In this document: positions 1 to 8,452 of the stretch, piece after piece
Numbering within the stretch: position 1 is the stretch's first letter
Layout: the number at the start of each line of letters is the position of its first letter
Source of the DNA: Rhodanobacter sp.
Lineage (GTDB): Bacteria; Pseudomonadota; Gammaproteobacteria; Xanthomonadales; Rhodanobacteraceae
Assembly (NCBI GenBank): GCA_027307195.1
Contig: DAHUXL010000209.1
Coordinates: 1 to 34,824, forward strand
Reading direction: 5' to 3'
Length of the DNA: 34,824 nucleotides
Program-made: the position numbers and the translations under genes
The notes under the pieces: model-generated
Databases searched by the model: none
What the model was told of the DNA's origin: nothing
The model's input: the letters and a program-made list of their open reading frames with translations, nothing else

Positions 1-1
1 C

Positions 2-1378
2 CTCAATATCGCGAACTGGATCCCCGACGAATTCATGCGTCGGGTCGTGAGCGATGGCGACTGGTCGCTGTTCGATCCGAAGGTGGTGCCGCACTTCGTC
101 GACAGCTGGGGCGAGACGTTCGTCCGCAGCTATCGCGAAGCCGAAGCGAACGGTCTCGCCGTGAAGACGGTGAAGGCACGCGAGTTGTACGCCCGCATGA
201 TGCGCACACTGGCGCAGACCGGCAACGGCTGGATGACGTTCAAGGACCGCTGCAACGCCACCAGCAACCAGACGGCCCATACCGACAACGTGATCCACCT
301 GTCCAACCTGTGCACCGAGATCCTCGAAGTGAGCTCGGCCAGCGAGACGGCCGTGTGCAATCTGGGCTCGATCAATCTGGCGAGGCACGTCACCGATGGT
401 GCGTTCGACTTCGAGCAGCTCGCCTCGACCGTGCGCACCGCCGTGCGCCAGCTCAACCGGGTGATCGATCTCAACTTCTATCCGATCGACACCGCACGCA
501 CCGCCAACATGAAGTGGCGTCCGGTCGGTCTCGGCGTGATGGGCCTGCAGGACGTGTTCTTCAAGCTGCGGCTGCCGTTCGATTCGACGGAAGCACTGGC
601 ACTGTCAACCCGGATCGCCGAGGAGATCTATTTCCACGCGCTGTCGATGTCGACCGGGCTGGCCGAAGTCGACGGCGCGCATCCGGGTTTCGCCGAGAGC
701 CGTGCGGCGAATGGCGAACTGCAGTTCGATTACTGGTCGAATGCTTCCTGTCACGACAATGCACGCTGGAATGCCTTGCGCGAACGCATCAAGCAACACG
801 GCCTGCGCAATTCGCTGCTGATCGCGATTGCGCCAACCGCGACGATCGCCTCGATCGCCGGCTGCTACGAATGCATCGAGCCGCAGGTCAGCAATCTGTT
901 CAAGCGCGAGACGCTGTCCGGCGATTTCCTGCAGGTCAATCGTTACCTCGCCGACGAACTCAAGACACTTGGCTTGTGGACATCCGAAATCCGCGACGCA
1001 ATCAAGCTGGCAGAAGGTTCGATCCAGGACATCGGCGTGATCCCGGAACGCCTGCGCACGATCTACCGCACCGTGTGGGAGTTGCCGCAGAAGGCACTGA
1101 TCGAACTGGCCGCCGCACGTGGTGCGTACATCGACCAGAGCCAGTCGCTGAACCTGTTCATGGAAAACCCGAACATCGGCCAGCTCAGCTCGATGTACAT
1201 GTACGCATGGAAGGCCGGCATCAAGACGACGTACTACCTGCGCTCGCGCCCAGCCACCAGGATCACCAAGACCACGGTGACGGCGGACAGGACCGTGCTC
1301 GTCGTGGATCAGGCGCAGGCGAACGCCACGGTGTTCTGCTCGCTGGAAAATCCCGAGTACTGCGAAGCCTGTCAGTAA
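2..1378 (+). CDS. nrdA: Ribonucleoside-diphosphate reductase, alpha (large, catalytic) subunit, C-terminal part
   Basis: Reduces ribonucleoside diphosphates to deoxyribonucleotides in the cytoplasm, together with the beta subunit encoded next. The 5' end lies outside the window; the frame is open from base 2 and reads through NWIPDEFMRR, so the first ATG in view (35) is internal. The active-site block NLCTEI (N, C and E; N codon at 305) is followed by AVCNLGSINL, whose Cys is the likely redox partner of the active-site Cys. Further on are PTATIASIAGCYECIEP, a TTYYLRSRP segment with the Tyr-Tyr pair of the radical-transfer path, and a C-terminal CEAC tail that would pass electrons from thioredoxin or glutaredoxin. 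The 458 codons seen are the catalytic barrel; the N-terminal ATP-cone region is not visible. It is followed by nrdB after 138 bases holding two palindromes. Identity is secure; only the start is missing. Confidence 0.95.
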   Translation, partial: LNIANWIPDEFMRRVVSDGDWSLFDPKVVPHFVDSWGETFVRSYREAEANGLAVKTVKARELYARMMRTLAQTGNGWMTFKDRCNATSNQTAHTDNVIHLSNLCTEILEVSSASETAVCNLGSINLARHVTDGAFDFEQLASTVRTAVRQLNRVIDLNFYPIDTARTANMKWRPVGLGVMGLQDVFFKLRLPFDSTEALALSTRIAEEIYFHALSMSTGLAEVDGAHPGFAESRAANGELQFDYWSNASCHDNARWNALRERIKQHGLRNSLLIAIAPTATIASIAGCYECIEPQVSNLFKRETLSGDFLQVNRYLADELKTLGLWTSEIRDAIKLAEGSIQDIGVIPERLRTIYRTVWELPQKALIELAAARGAYIDQSQSLNLFMENPNIGQLSSMYMYAWKAGIKTTYYLRSRPATRITKTTVTADRTVLVVDQAQANATVFCSLENPEYCEACQ

Positions 1379-1389
1379 GTCCATAAGCT

Positions 1390-1492
1390 CCTCCCCCTGC
1401 ATGCAGGGGGAGGTTGGGAGGGGGTTGCCCAAGCTTGCCAGAAGATCAAGAGCAACCCCACCCCAGCCCTCCCCTGCACAGCAGGGGAGGGT
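1390..1492. repeat. Pair of inverted REP-like palindromes between nrdA and nrdB
   Basis: Bases 1390-1413 are a perfect 24-base palindrome, with CCTCCCCCTGC facing its complement. Bases 1468-1492 are an 11-base stem with an ACA loop (arms CCCTCCCCTGC and GCAGGGGAGGG). Each hairpin is followed by a G-rich tail ending GGGGTTG, and the second unit (1454-1491) is the reverse complement of the first (1390-1427), agreeing at 28 of 38 positions without gaps. This head-to-head arrangement resembles BIME/REP pairs. A hairpin with the same core lies at 14085-14106. The stems could slow or partly end transcription, or protect the nrdA 3' end, but neither is followed by a T-run. No transposase is nearby. 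Confidence 0.8.
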
Positions 1493-1516
1493 GTTATTTC
1501 TCACCAAAGGAGCGCC

Positions 1517-2542
1517 ATGTCCGCCCAACTCATCCGCAACGCCCACATCCTCGACCCGGGCTTCGAACTCACCCTGCGCCCGATGCGTTACCCGGGTTTC
1601 TACGAGATGTACCGCAACGCGATCAAGAACACCTGGACCATTGAGGAGGTGGATTTTTCGATGGACACGCGTGACCTCAGCGCGAAGATGTCCGCCGCCG
1701 ACCGCCACCTGATCCAGCGGCTGGTGGCGTTCTTCGCCACCGGCGACACCATCGTGTCGAACAACCTGGTGCTGAACCTGTACCAGCACATCAACGCGCC
1801 CGAGGCGCGCATGTACCTGTCGCGCCAGCTGTACGAGGAAGCGCTGCACGTGCAGTTCTACCTCACCCTGCTCGACACTTACATCCCCGATCCGGCCGAA
1901 CGCAACGGTGCATTCGCGGCGATCGAGACGATTCCGTCGATCCGGCAGAAGGGCGCGTTCTGCTTCAAGTGGATCGATTCGATCCAGGGGCTTCGCCGGC
2001 TGGAAACGCGTGAGCATCGTCGCCAGTTCCTGCTCAACCTGATCTGCTTCGCCGCCTGCATCGAAGGGCTGTTCTTCTACGCCGCGTTCGCCTATGTCTA
2101 CTACCTGCGCTCACGCGGCCTGCTGCACGGCCTCGCGGCCGGCACCAACTGGGTGTTCCGCGACGAAAGCGGGCACATGGCCTTCGCGTTCGAGGTCGTG
2201 CGTACCGTGCGCGAGCAGGAGCCGGACCTTTTCGACGACGCCATGCGCGCGCAGGTCGAGGAAATGATGGAAGACGCGATCGCCTGCGAAACCCAGTTCG
2301 CCGAAGACGTGCTCGCCGGCGGTGTGGTCGGCATGTCGGTGAAGGACATGCGCCAGTACCTCGAATACTGCGCCGACCAGCGCCTGGCCCAGCTCGACAT
2401 GCCGAGGAAATACGGCGCGAAGAACCCGTTCGACTTCATGGACCTGCAGGACGTGCAGGAAGTGACCAACTTCTTCGAGCGCCGCGTGTCGGCATATCAG
2501 GTCGGCGTGCAGGGCGAAGTGGCGTTCGACATGGCGTTCTGA
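1517..2542 (+). CDS. nrdB: Ribonucleoside-diphosphate reductase, beta (small, radical-bearing) subunit
   Basis: Houses the di-metal centre and tyrosyl radical that start catalysis in the alpha subunit. The 341-residue protein keeps the class Ia ligand set with E. coli spacing: D77 (in ATGDTIV), E108 and H111 (EEALHVQFY), radical Tyr Y115 four residues after H111, E183 (CIEGLFF), and E217 and H220 (RDESGH). The D77-E108 distance (31) and the E183-E217 distance (34) match the D84-E115 and E204-E238 distances of E. coli NrdB. The ATG at 1517 follows an AGGAG Shine-Dalgarno at 1507-1511. It is most likely co-transcribed with nrdA upstream, though the paired palindromes in the gap could alter the relative expression of the two subunits. 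A hairpin 46 bases after the stop may end the operon. Confidence 0.96.
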   Translation: MSAQLIRNAHILDPGFELTLRPMRYPGFYEMYRNAIKNTWTIEEVDFSMDTRDLSAKMSAADRHLIQRLVAFFATGDTIVSNNLVLNLYQHINAPEARMYLSRQLYEEALHVQFYLTLLDTYIPDPAERNGAFAAIETIPSIRQKGAFCFKWIDSIQGLRRLETREHRRQFLLNLICFAACIEGLFFYAAFAYVYYLRSRGLLHGLAAGTNWVFRDESGHMAFAFEVVRTVREQEPDLFDDAMRAQVEEMMEDAIACETQFAEDVLAGGVVGMSVKDMRQYLEYCADQRLAQLDMPRKYGAKNPFDFMDLQDVQEVTNFFERRVSAYQVGVQGEVAFDMAF

Positions 2543-2588
2543 GTCGAGAGTCACCAACAGGCGCGCTGGTTCACGGAATGCCACACCT

Positions 2589-2620
2589 CTCCCGACCGAT
2601 CATGCTACCGCGGTCGGGAG
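2589..2620 (+). terminator. Hairpin downstream of nrdB, possible terminator
   Basis: A perfect 10-base stem (CTCCCGACCG with CGGTCGGGAG) around a 12-base loop lies 46 bases past the nrdB stop. There is no T-run after it, so it may act as a weak terminator or an mRNA 3' end stabiliser. The rest of 2543-2807 shows no gene; a TAGAAT element near 2645 could be a -10 box for the next gene, but I see no convincing -35 box. Confidence 0.45.
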
Positions 2621-2807
2621 CCATTCGGTTGTCATGAAAACCAGTCTAGAATCCCGGCTTGGCTCGAAGGTTGTCGGTTGTCCATCGCCGCTGCCGGTCG
2701 ACTGCCAACGGGGAATGCATCGACGATCCGGTTCATGGGGCAAGGCGCCGGATGGATTTCTCGTGCGAGAGGGTGCCCCCGTACCGTCACCATATCAAGG
2801 ATCCTAG

Positions 2808-5800
2808 ATGACAAATTCAATCCGCATGCGGGCACTGCCGATCGCCATCGCCGCATTGCTCGCCATGGCACCGCTTGCTGCGCAGAACGTCACCACATCC
2901 GGCGTCAGCGGTCGCGTGCTGGACGCCCAGGGCCAGCCGGTCGCCGGTGCCACGGTGACCATCCTGCATGAACCCTCCGGCACCTCCAAGACGGTAACCA
3001 CGGATGCCGACGGCCGCTACGCGGCGCAAGGCCTGCGCGTCGGTGGCCCGTTCGATATCAGGGTCAGCAAGGCCGGTGCGGCCGCCGTCGAGCAGGGCAA
3101 TGTCTATCTGCAATTGGGCCAGCCTTCCTCGATCAACCTCAGCATGGGTGCCAGCGCGGAGAACGCGAAGGACCTGGCCGGCGTCACCGTGAGTGCCTCG
3201 TCGCTGGCGCAGACGTTCTCCTCGGACAACAAAGGGCTGTCGACCAACATCTCGCAGCGGCAGCTGCAGGCCACGCCGCAGGGAAACCGCTCGATCGATG
3301 ATGTGGCGCGGCTGGATCCGCGCATCACCGTGCTCGACCAGGGCGTGGGCGCGATCTCCGCCAATGGCATGAACAACCGCTACAACAACATCAGCGTCGA
3401 TGGCGTGACCCAGGGCGATCCGTTCGGCCTCAATGCCAACGGCCTGCCGTACCAGAAGGCGCCGATCTCGCCGGAGACCATCGCCGAATACAACATCTCC
3501 ACCGCCAACTTCGACGTCATCTCCGACACCGTCGGCGCCGACATCAACGCGGTAACCAAATCGGGCACCAACCAGTTCCACGGCTCGGTGTATTACGCCT
3601 ACCGCAACGCCAACCACCTGGTTGGCGATGCCGGCTGGCTGCCCAGCACTGACCACGGCTACCAGTACCACGGCTACGGCAAGGACTGGACCGGTGGTTT
3701 CAACGTCGGCGGCCCGATCATCAAGGACAAGCTGTTCTTCTTCGTCTCCGCCGAACACGAGAAGACCACCGGCATCGGCGCCGATTCGGCCAACGGCCTG
3801 GATTATTCGCTGGGCCAGGGTCCCTCGACCAGCAACAAGGTGTCGCCGGGCGACCTGCAGAAGGTGATCGACGCGGCCAAGCAGCTCGGCCTCACCCCCG
3901 GCAATTTCGGTGGCCCGACCGGCCTGACCTACGACGACAAGCGCTACCTCGGCAAGATCGACTGGAACATCAGCAACGACCACCGCGCCAGCTTCACCTA
4001 CCAGAACACCAAGGAGCTGTTGCCCGCGGTGGGCGGCAACAGTCCGAACAGCGTGGGCCTGACCAGCTACACCTATACCAAGACGATCACCACCAACAAC
4101 TACGTCGCCCACGTATTCGACGACTGGACCGACAACTTCTCCACCGAGGCCAAGATCGGCTTCCAGAAGTATGTGCAGGACACTGCGGCACCCTGGAAGC
4201 AGCCGGCAGTGAACGTGAACCTTGCAGCGGACGGCAAGGGTCCGTCGATCAATCTCGGTGAGGAACAGTTCCGCCACTACAACCACATCGACACCAAGAA
4301 GCTCAACGTCTTCCTCGCCGGCACGTACATCCTCGGCGACCACACGATCAAGGGCGGCATCGACTACCAGCGCAACAAGATCAACAACCTGTTCGGCCAG
4401 ACCGAATTCGGCCAGTACAACTTCTGGGGCATCGCCAACTTCCTGTCCGGCAACTACAACAAGTACGTGCTGTATCACCCGGCGCCGGGCCACGTGCTCG
4501 CCGACATCGCCGGCAAGTGGACCTACAGCCAGTACAGTCCGTTCCTGCAGGACACCTGGCAGGTCGATAACCAGCTGTCGGTGCAGTACGGCGTGCGTGT
4601 GGACATTCCGCATTCCAGTGCCGAGCCGGCGTACAACGCGGGCTTCACGCAGGCGTTCGGCTACCCGAACAACTACACGGTAGGTTCGAGCAACCGCGTG
4701 GTCGAACCGCGGCTGTCGTTCAACTATGCGTTCGACAGCAGTTACAAGACCCAGCTGCGCGGCGGTGTCGGCCTGTTCCAGACCTCGCCGCCGACGGTGT
4801 GGATGACCAACCCGTTCCAGAATAACGGCGTCACGCTGACCTCGTACACCTCGTTCAATCCGGCCAGCGCTCCGTTCAGCCCGGACCCGCTCCATCAGAA
4901 CATTCCGGCCGGTGGTGGCGCTGGCTCGATCGATACCATCGCCAGGAATTTCCACCTGCCGACCGTCTGGAAGGCCAGCCTTGCGCTGGATCGCGAACTG
5001 CCGTGGTGGGGCCTGGTGGCCTCGGCCGAGTACGAGCACATCAAGGTACGCGACGGCATCCTGTACCAGGCGATCAACTTCGGCGCACCGACCGGCACGC
5101 TGCCGGACGGCCGCCTGCAGTTCTGGAAGACGCCGGGCGAGGCGCCAAAGACGGCCGATGCGCTGGCCAACCAGAACCGCGCGTTCAGCACCGCGTCGAC
5201 CCTGCTCACCAACACGCACAAGGGCAAGTCGGACAGCTTCACCATGGCATTGAGCAAGCCATTCTCGGACGGCTTCACCGGCAACGTCAGCCTGACCTTC
5301 AATCACGCCACCGACGTCGATCCCGGCACCGACACCATCGCCTACAACGGCTACCAGCGCGTGGCACGACTGAATCCCAACGCGGACGTCGCCGCCACAT
5401 CCAACTACAGCATCGCCAAGAGCTTCAAGGCGTCGCTGACCTGGCAGCACAACTTCTTCGGCGACTACCGCAGCCAGGTGTCGATGTTCTACAACGGCCG
5501 CACCGGCAATCCCTACACCTGGGTATTCAGCAACGACGCCAACGGCGACAGCATCGCCGGCTGGGACCCGGCCTACATTCCATCGGCCAACGACCCGAAG
5601 GTGGCGTATGCCGCGGGTACCAGCGCGCAGGTCATCCAGCAGTTCCAGAACTTCCTGGCCAGCGATTCCTACCTGCGCGACCACCGCGGGCAGGTTGCCA
5701 GCCGCAACGGCGACCGCACCGGGTGGGTCAACACGCTCGACATGAGTTTCTCGCAGGAGGTGCCCGGCATCTTCAAGGGCAACAAGGGCGAGTTGCGGCT

Positions 5801-6053
5801 GGACGTGTACAACTTCCTCAACCTGATGAACAAGGATTGGGGCAGGTCGAGCAACACCGGCATCTACCCCACGCGCACACTGGCCAGCTACGCCGGCGTG
5901 AATGCGCAGGGTCAGTACGTCTATTCGCTGCCCACCGACAAGAGTGGCAACTACCAGCCGCAGCAGTTGCAGGTCTACGACGGCGGCTTCTATGACCCCA
6001 GCCGCGTGGTATCACGCTGGTCGGCGATGCTGACGCTGCGATATACGTTCTGA
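2808..6053 (+). CDS. Oar-like TonB-dependent outer-membrane receptor
   Basis: A 1081-residue outer-membrane active transporter; the ligand is unknown. Residues 1-26 form a signal peptide (basic start, then PIAIAALLAMAPLAA). A carboxypeptidase-regulatory/CNA-B-like beta-sandwich follows at about 30-112 (SGVSGRVLDAQGQPVAGATV), then a plug with SIDDVARLDPRI and the SGTNQFHGSVYYAYRN block typical of the Oar subfamily. The long C-terminal barrel ends in the terminal aromatic motif LTLRYTF. The ATG at 2808 has AAGG at 2797-2800 in front. It is a single-gene unit closed by a strong terminator. Oar-family receptors are common in Lysobacterales and Myxococcales and have been linked to protein or peptide handling. 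No dedicated partner is adjacent, although a secreted dipeptidyl peptidase lies 2.5 kb downstream on the other strand. Confidence 0.9.
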   Translation: MTNSIRMRALPIAIAALLAMAPLAAQNVTTSGVSGRVLDAQGQPVAGATVTILHEPSGTSKTVTTDADGRYAAQGLRVGGPFDIRVSKAGAAAVEQGNVYLQLGQPSSINLSMGASAENAKDLAGVTVSASSLAQTFSSDNKGLSTNISQRQLQATPQGNRSIDDVARLDPRITVLDQGVGAISANGMNNRYNNISVDGVTQGDPFGLNANGLPYQKAPISPETIAEYNISTANFDVISDTVGADINAVTKSGTNQFHGSVYYAYRNANHLVGDAGWLPSTDHGYQYHGYGKDWTGGFNVGGPIIKDKLFFFVSAEHEKTTGIGADSANGLDYSLGQGPSTSNKVSPGDLQKVIDAAKQLGLTPGNFGGPTGLTYDDKRYLGKIDWNISNDHRASFTYQNTKELLPAVGGNSPNSVGLTSYTYTKTITTNNYVAHVFDDWTDNFSTEAKIGFQKYVQDTAAPWKQPAVNVNLAADGKGPSINLGEEQFRHYNHIDTKKLNVFLAGTYILGDHTIKGGIDYQRNKINNLFGQTEFGQYNFWGIANFLSGNYNKYVLYHPAPGHVLADIAGKWTYSQYSPFLQDTWQVDNQLSVQYGVRVDIPHSSAEPAYNAGFTQAFGYPNNYTVGSSNRVVEPRLSFNYAFDSSYKTQLRGGVGLFQTSPPTVWMTNPFQNNGVTLTSYTSFNPASAPFSPDPLHQNIPAGGGAGSIDTIARNFHLPTVWKASLALDRELPWWGLVASAEYEHIKVRDGILYQAINFGAPTGTLPDGRLQFWKTPGEAPKTADALANQNRAFSTASTLLTNTHKGKSDSFTMALSKPFSDGFTGNVSLTFNHATDVDPGTDTIAYNGYQRVARLNPNADVAATSNYSIAKSFKASLTWQHNFFGDYRSQVSMFYNGRTGNPYTWVFSNDANGDSIAGWDPAYIPSANDPKVAYAAGTSAQVIQQFQNFLASDSYLRDHRGQVASRNGDRTGWVNTLDMSFSQEVPGIFKGNKGELRLDVYNFLNLMNKDWGRSSNTGIYPTRTLASYAGVNAQGQYVYSLPTDKSGNYQPQQLQVYDGGFYDPSRVVSRWSAMLTLRYTF

Positions 6054-6085
6054 TCGACCGATCGCTCAGTGGCATCCAGAGAAAG

Positions 6086-6114
6086 ACCGGCGCTTCATGG
6101 CGCCGGTTTTTTTT
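6086..6114 (+). terminator. Rho-independent terminator of the Oar-like receptor gene
   Basis: An 8-base stem ACCGGCGC / GCGCCGGT with a six-base loop (TTCATG) runs directly into eight T residues (6107-6114). This textbook intrinsic terminator starts 32 bases after the receptor stop codon. It isolates the receptor gene from the BlaI/M56 promoter that begins about 40 bases later. Confidence 0.93.
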
Positions 6115-6150
6115 GCGTTCCTATCCGTACAGTGCATTGCCGGCGACCTG

Positions 6151-6199
6151 TTGACTACAGGTGTAGTCAAGGTGTATCGTGACTACACCTGTAGTCACG
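6151..6199 (+). promoter_or_regulatory. Promoter with two BlaI-type operator palindromes
   Basis: Two copies of one operator stand in inverted orientation: GACTACAGGTGTAGTC at 6153-6168 and its exact reverse complement at 6181-6196, centres 28 bases apart. Each has TACA(N2)TGTA at its core, the half-site pattern bound by BlaI/MecI dimers. Flanking bases extend the dyads to 9-base arms (6151-6170) and 10-base arms (6178-6199). A sigma70-like promoter can be read through them: TTGACT (6151-6156), an 18-base spacer and TATCGT (6175-6180). The first operator then covers the -35 box, and the second touches the -10 box and the start site. Repressor binding would block polymerase and autoregulate the two genes that follow. 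The operators are seen directly; binding by this BlaI protein is inferred. Confidence 0.85.
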
Positions 6200-6212
6200 A
6201 AGTACTCCGGCC

Positions 6213-6599
6213 ATGTCCAAACCCTCGATCGGCGATCAGGAGCTTTCACTCCTTCATTACCTGGCCGAAAACGGCGGTGCCTCCGTCGGTGAGGTCGCCA
6301 GCGGCTTCGGCGAGCCGCGCGGGCTCGCCCGCTCCACTGTGCTGACCATGATGGAACGCCTGCGCAGCAAGGGCTATCTGAAGCGTCGGCAACTGCGCGG
6401 CATGTTTCGCTACAGCACCGCGACCGGACCGAAGGAGGCGATGCGCAGCGCGGTGGGCAGTTTCGTCGAGAAGACGCTGAGTGGTTCGGTCTCGCCGTTC
6501 GTCGCCTGGATGTCGGAGCATGCCGAGGTCAGCGAGACCGAGCTGGCCGAACTCGAGGCGCTGGTCGCGCAGTTGCAGACCCGGCGCAAGGAGTCCTGA
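6213..6599 (+). CDS. blaI: BlaI/MecI-family transcriptional repressor
   Basis: A 128-residue winged-helix repressor, expected to bind the two TACA-N2-TGTA operators just upstream as a dimer. The N-terminal two thirds form the DNA-binding domain: LSLLHYLAENGGASVGEVA as the first helices, then the recognition helix and turn around RSTVLTMMERLRSKGYL (about 41-57), and a wing (RRQLRGMFRYS). The C-terminal helices (EVSETELAELEALVAQL) suit dimerisation. Length fits the family (about 120-130). The Asn-Phe cleavage site known from staphylococcal BlaI/MecI is not evident, so how the signal inactivates it here is open. The ATG at 6213 has only a poor Shine-Dalgarno. Its stop is followed after one base by the ATG of the M56 peptidase, so the two are translationally coupled. 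The symbol denotes the family; beta-lactam control is not shown. Confidence 0.9.
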   Translation: MSKPSIGDQELSLLHYLAENGGASVGEVASGFGEPRGLARSTVLTMMERLRSKGYLKRRQLRGMFRYSTATGPKEAMRSAVGSFVEKTLSGSVSPFVAWMSEHAEVSETELAELEALVAQLQTRRKES

Positions 6600-6600
6600 G

Positions 6601-8448
6601 ATGGCATCGCTGACTGTCCTGCTCGATACCCTGCTGATCCGGCTGGCCTGGACTTCGGCCCAGGCCGTGCTTCTGATCGGTGCCGTCTGGCTGATCGGCC
6701 GCCTGCTGCCGCAACTTCCGTCCGCGTTGCGTTGCACGCTGTGGTGGCTGGTCGGCCTGCAGCTGATTCTCGGGCTGTGCTGGAGCTCGCCATTGCAATT
6801 GCGCGTACTGGCTCCGACAGCGCAGATCGCGACCGTTGCACAAGATCACGCCGTCTTGCCAGTCGTTGCCATCGCGAATGCCGTGCCCGTGACCCGCGTG
6901 GTATCCGAACCGGTGCAGTCATTGCCGGCCGCGTGGTATTCGCACTGGCGGCTGATCCTGATTTCGTTGTGGCTGGCCGCCGTGCTCGTGCAGCTGCTCA
7001 TCGCGAGCAGGCAGTGGCGCAGCGCGCGCCGCGTGCTGCGCCACTCGCAACCGTTGACCGATGATTCGCTGCGCGCCGTCTGCGCGGAACAGGTCCGCCG
7101 GCTTGGTCTGCGTCGCGTGCCGCAGCTGCGTGTTTCCGCGGCGATCAGTTCGCCGCAGGTCACCGGCCTGTGGCGCACGACTGTGCTGCTGCCGGCCGAT
7201 CAGCGGCTGACGCTGACTGAATCGGCGATGGCGATGGCCCACGAGCTGGCGCATCTGCGTCGCGGCGACCTGTGGCTTGGCTGGATCCCCGCCATTGCGC
7301 AGCGGCTGTTCTTCTTTCATCCACTGGTGGCGTGGGCGGTGCGCGAGTACGCGCTGAGCCGCGAGGCCGCCTGCGATGCGCAGGTACTGCAGCAGACCGG
7401 CACGATGCCGCAGGCCTACGGCCTTCTGCTGCTGCGCCTGGGCGTTGCCCACCCGATGCACTCCGGCCTGGCCGGAGCTTCGCCATCGTTCCATAACCTG
7501 AAGAGGCGACTGACCATGTTGCAACAGTCCGACAACCTGTCCCGCCGGCACGCACGCGGATGGCCACTGATCGTCCTGATCGTGCTGGCTGGCGTGCTGC
7601 CTTGGCGCGTCACCGCGAGCTCGCCGCAGACAGCGGCATCAACACACGCGACCCCCAGCGTCCTCGCGCCACTTGCGCCGCTTGCGCCGTTGCCACCATT
7701 GCCGCCTTCACCACCGCCACCGCTTCCACCGGCTCCGCCACCGCCGCCGCTTCCTCCAACCCCACCACCACCGCCGCCGAATCCCGGAAACAGCTTTTCG
7801 GCGCGGCATGTCGATATCGACACCTATGCGAACGCCCGCAACGGCTTCGCCCTGATCGACGACGATGCAGTCACCATCAGCGGTTCGGGGAACGACCTCA
7901 AGACCGTGGAACAGCTGCGCAAGACCCACACGCCGATGCTGTGGTTTCGCCGCGGCGGCAAGGCCTATCTGGTGCGTGACAGCGCGTATATTCAGCGCGC
8001 CAAGGCGATCTATGCACCGGTGACGGCGCTGGGCAAGCAGCAGGGCGCGCTGGGCGGCGAACAGGGCCGGCTCGGAGGTTTGCAGGGCGGCCTTGGTGCG
8101 CGTCAGGGTGCGCTGGGATCGCAGCAGGGGCAGCTCGCCAGCCAGCGAGCGAAGCTGGCCAGTGAACAGGCCGCGCTGAACGGACAAGCCAGCAACGACA
8201 AACGTCAGGCAGAGCTCGACGCCAGGCAGGCAACGCTGCAGTCGCGTGAAGACGAACTCGGCCGGCAACAAGATGATCTTGGGCGGCAGCAAGAGGTACT
8301 GGGCAAGCAGCAGGAAGCGCTTGGCGCCAAACAGGAAGCACTCGGCCAACGCCAGGAGCAGGCTACCGCGCAGGCCAATCAGCAGATCGGCAAACTGCTC
8401 GACGAAGCAGTGGCCAAGGGTGCCGCGCAAGTCATCAATCCCCGCTGA
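6601..8448 (+). CDS. BlaR1-type M56 membrane metallopeptidase with Pro-rich linker and Leu-heptad repeat
   Basis: A 615-residue inner-membrane zinc metallopeptidase that probably senses an envelope signal and relieves repression by the upstream BlaI protein. The start is the ATG one base after the blaI stop; the same frame is open further upstream inside blaI but is not coding there. Hydrophobic helices at about 5-60 and 115-135 precede the M56 domain, with zinc motif HELAH at 214-218 and a downstream SREAACDA (E255, D259) typical of the family. A further membrane helix (LIVLIVLAGVLPW) lies near 325-340. Then come a Pro-rich stretch (357-396), a small region to about 475, and 14 or so seven-residue units of the type GxQQxxL (about 476-600). 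BlaR1 proper ends in a penicillin-binding domain with SxxK, SxN and KTG motifs; none is seen here. The signal is therefore likely not a beta-lactam bound covalently. Confidence 0.88.
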   Translation: MASLTVLLDTLLIRLAWTSAQAVLLIGAVWLIGRLLPQLPSALRCTLWWLVGLQLILGLCWSSPLQLRVLAPTAQIATVAQDHAVLPVVAIANAVPVTRVVSEPVQSLPAAWYSHWRLILISLWLAAVLVQLLIASRQWRSARRVLRHSQPLTDDSLRAVCAEQVRRLGLRRVPQLRVSAAISSPQVTGLWRTTVLLPADQRLTLTESAMAMAHELAHLRRGDLWLGWIPAIAQRLFFFHPLVAWAVREYALSREAACDAQVLQQTGTMPQAYGLLLLRLGVAHPMHSGLAGASPSFHNLKRRLTMLQQSDNLSRRHARGWPLIVLIVLAGVLPWRVTASSPQTAASTHATPSVLAPLAPLAPLPPLPPSPPPPLPPAPPPPPLPPTPPPPPPNPGNSFSARHVDIDTYANARNGFALIDDDAVTISGSGNDLKTVEQLRKTHTPMLWFRRGGKAYLVRDSAYIQRAKAIYAPVTALGKQQGALGGEQGRLGGLQGGLGARQGALGSQQGQLASQRAKLASEQAALNGQASNDKRQAELDARQATLQSREDELGRQQDDLGRQQEVLGKQQEALGAKQEALGQRQEQATAQANQQIGKLLDEAVAKGAAQVINPR

Positions 8449-8452
8449 ACGA

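Noticed and set aside
2817-5684. 955-codon open frame antisense to the Oar-like receptor gene
   Set aside because: Composition is skewed to Val, Gly, Arg, Ala and His with no recognisable motif. It mirrors the codon phase of the receptor gene in GC-rich DNA.
8040-8400. Tandem repeat DNA taken as a possible CRISPR-like or satellite array
   Set aside because: The 21-base period is in frame and follows the seven-residue protein repeat of the M56 peptidase; units diverge at the DNA level and there are no spacers.
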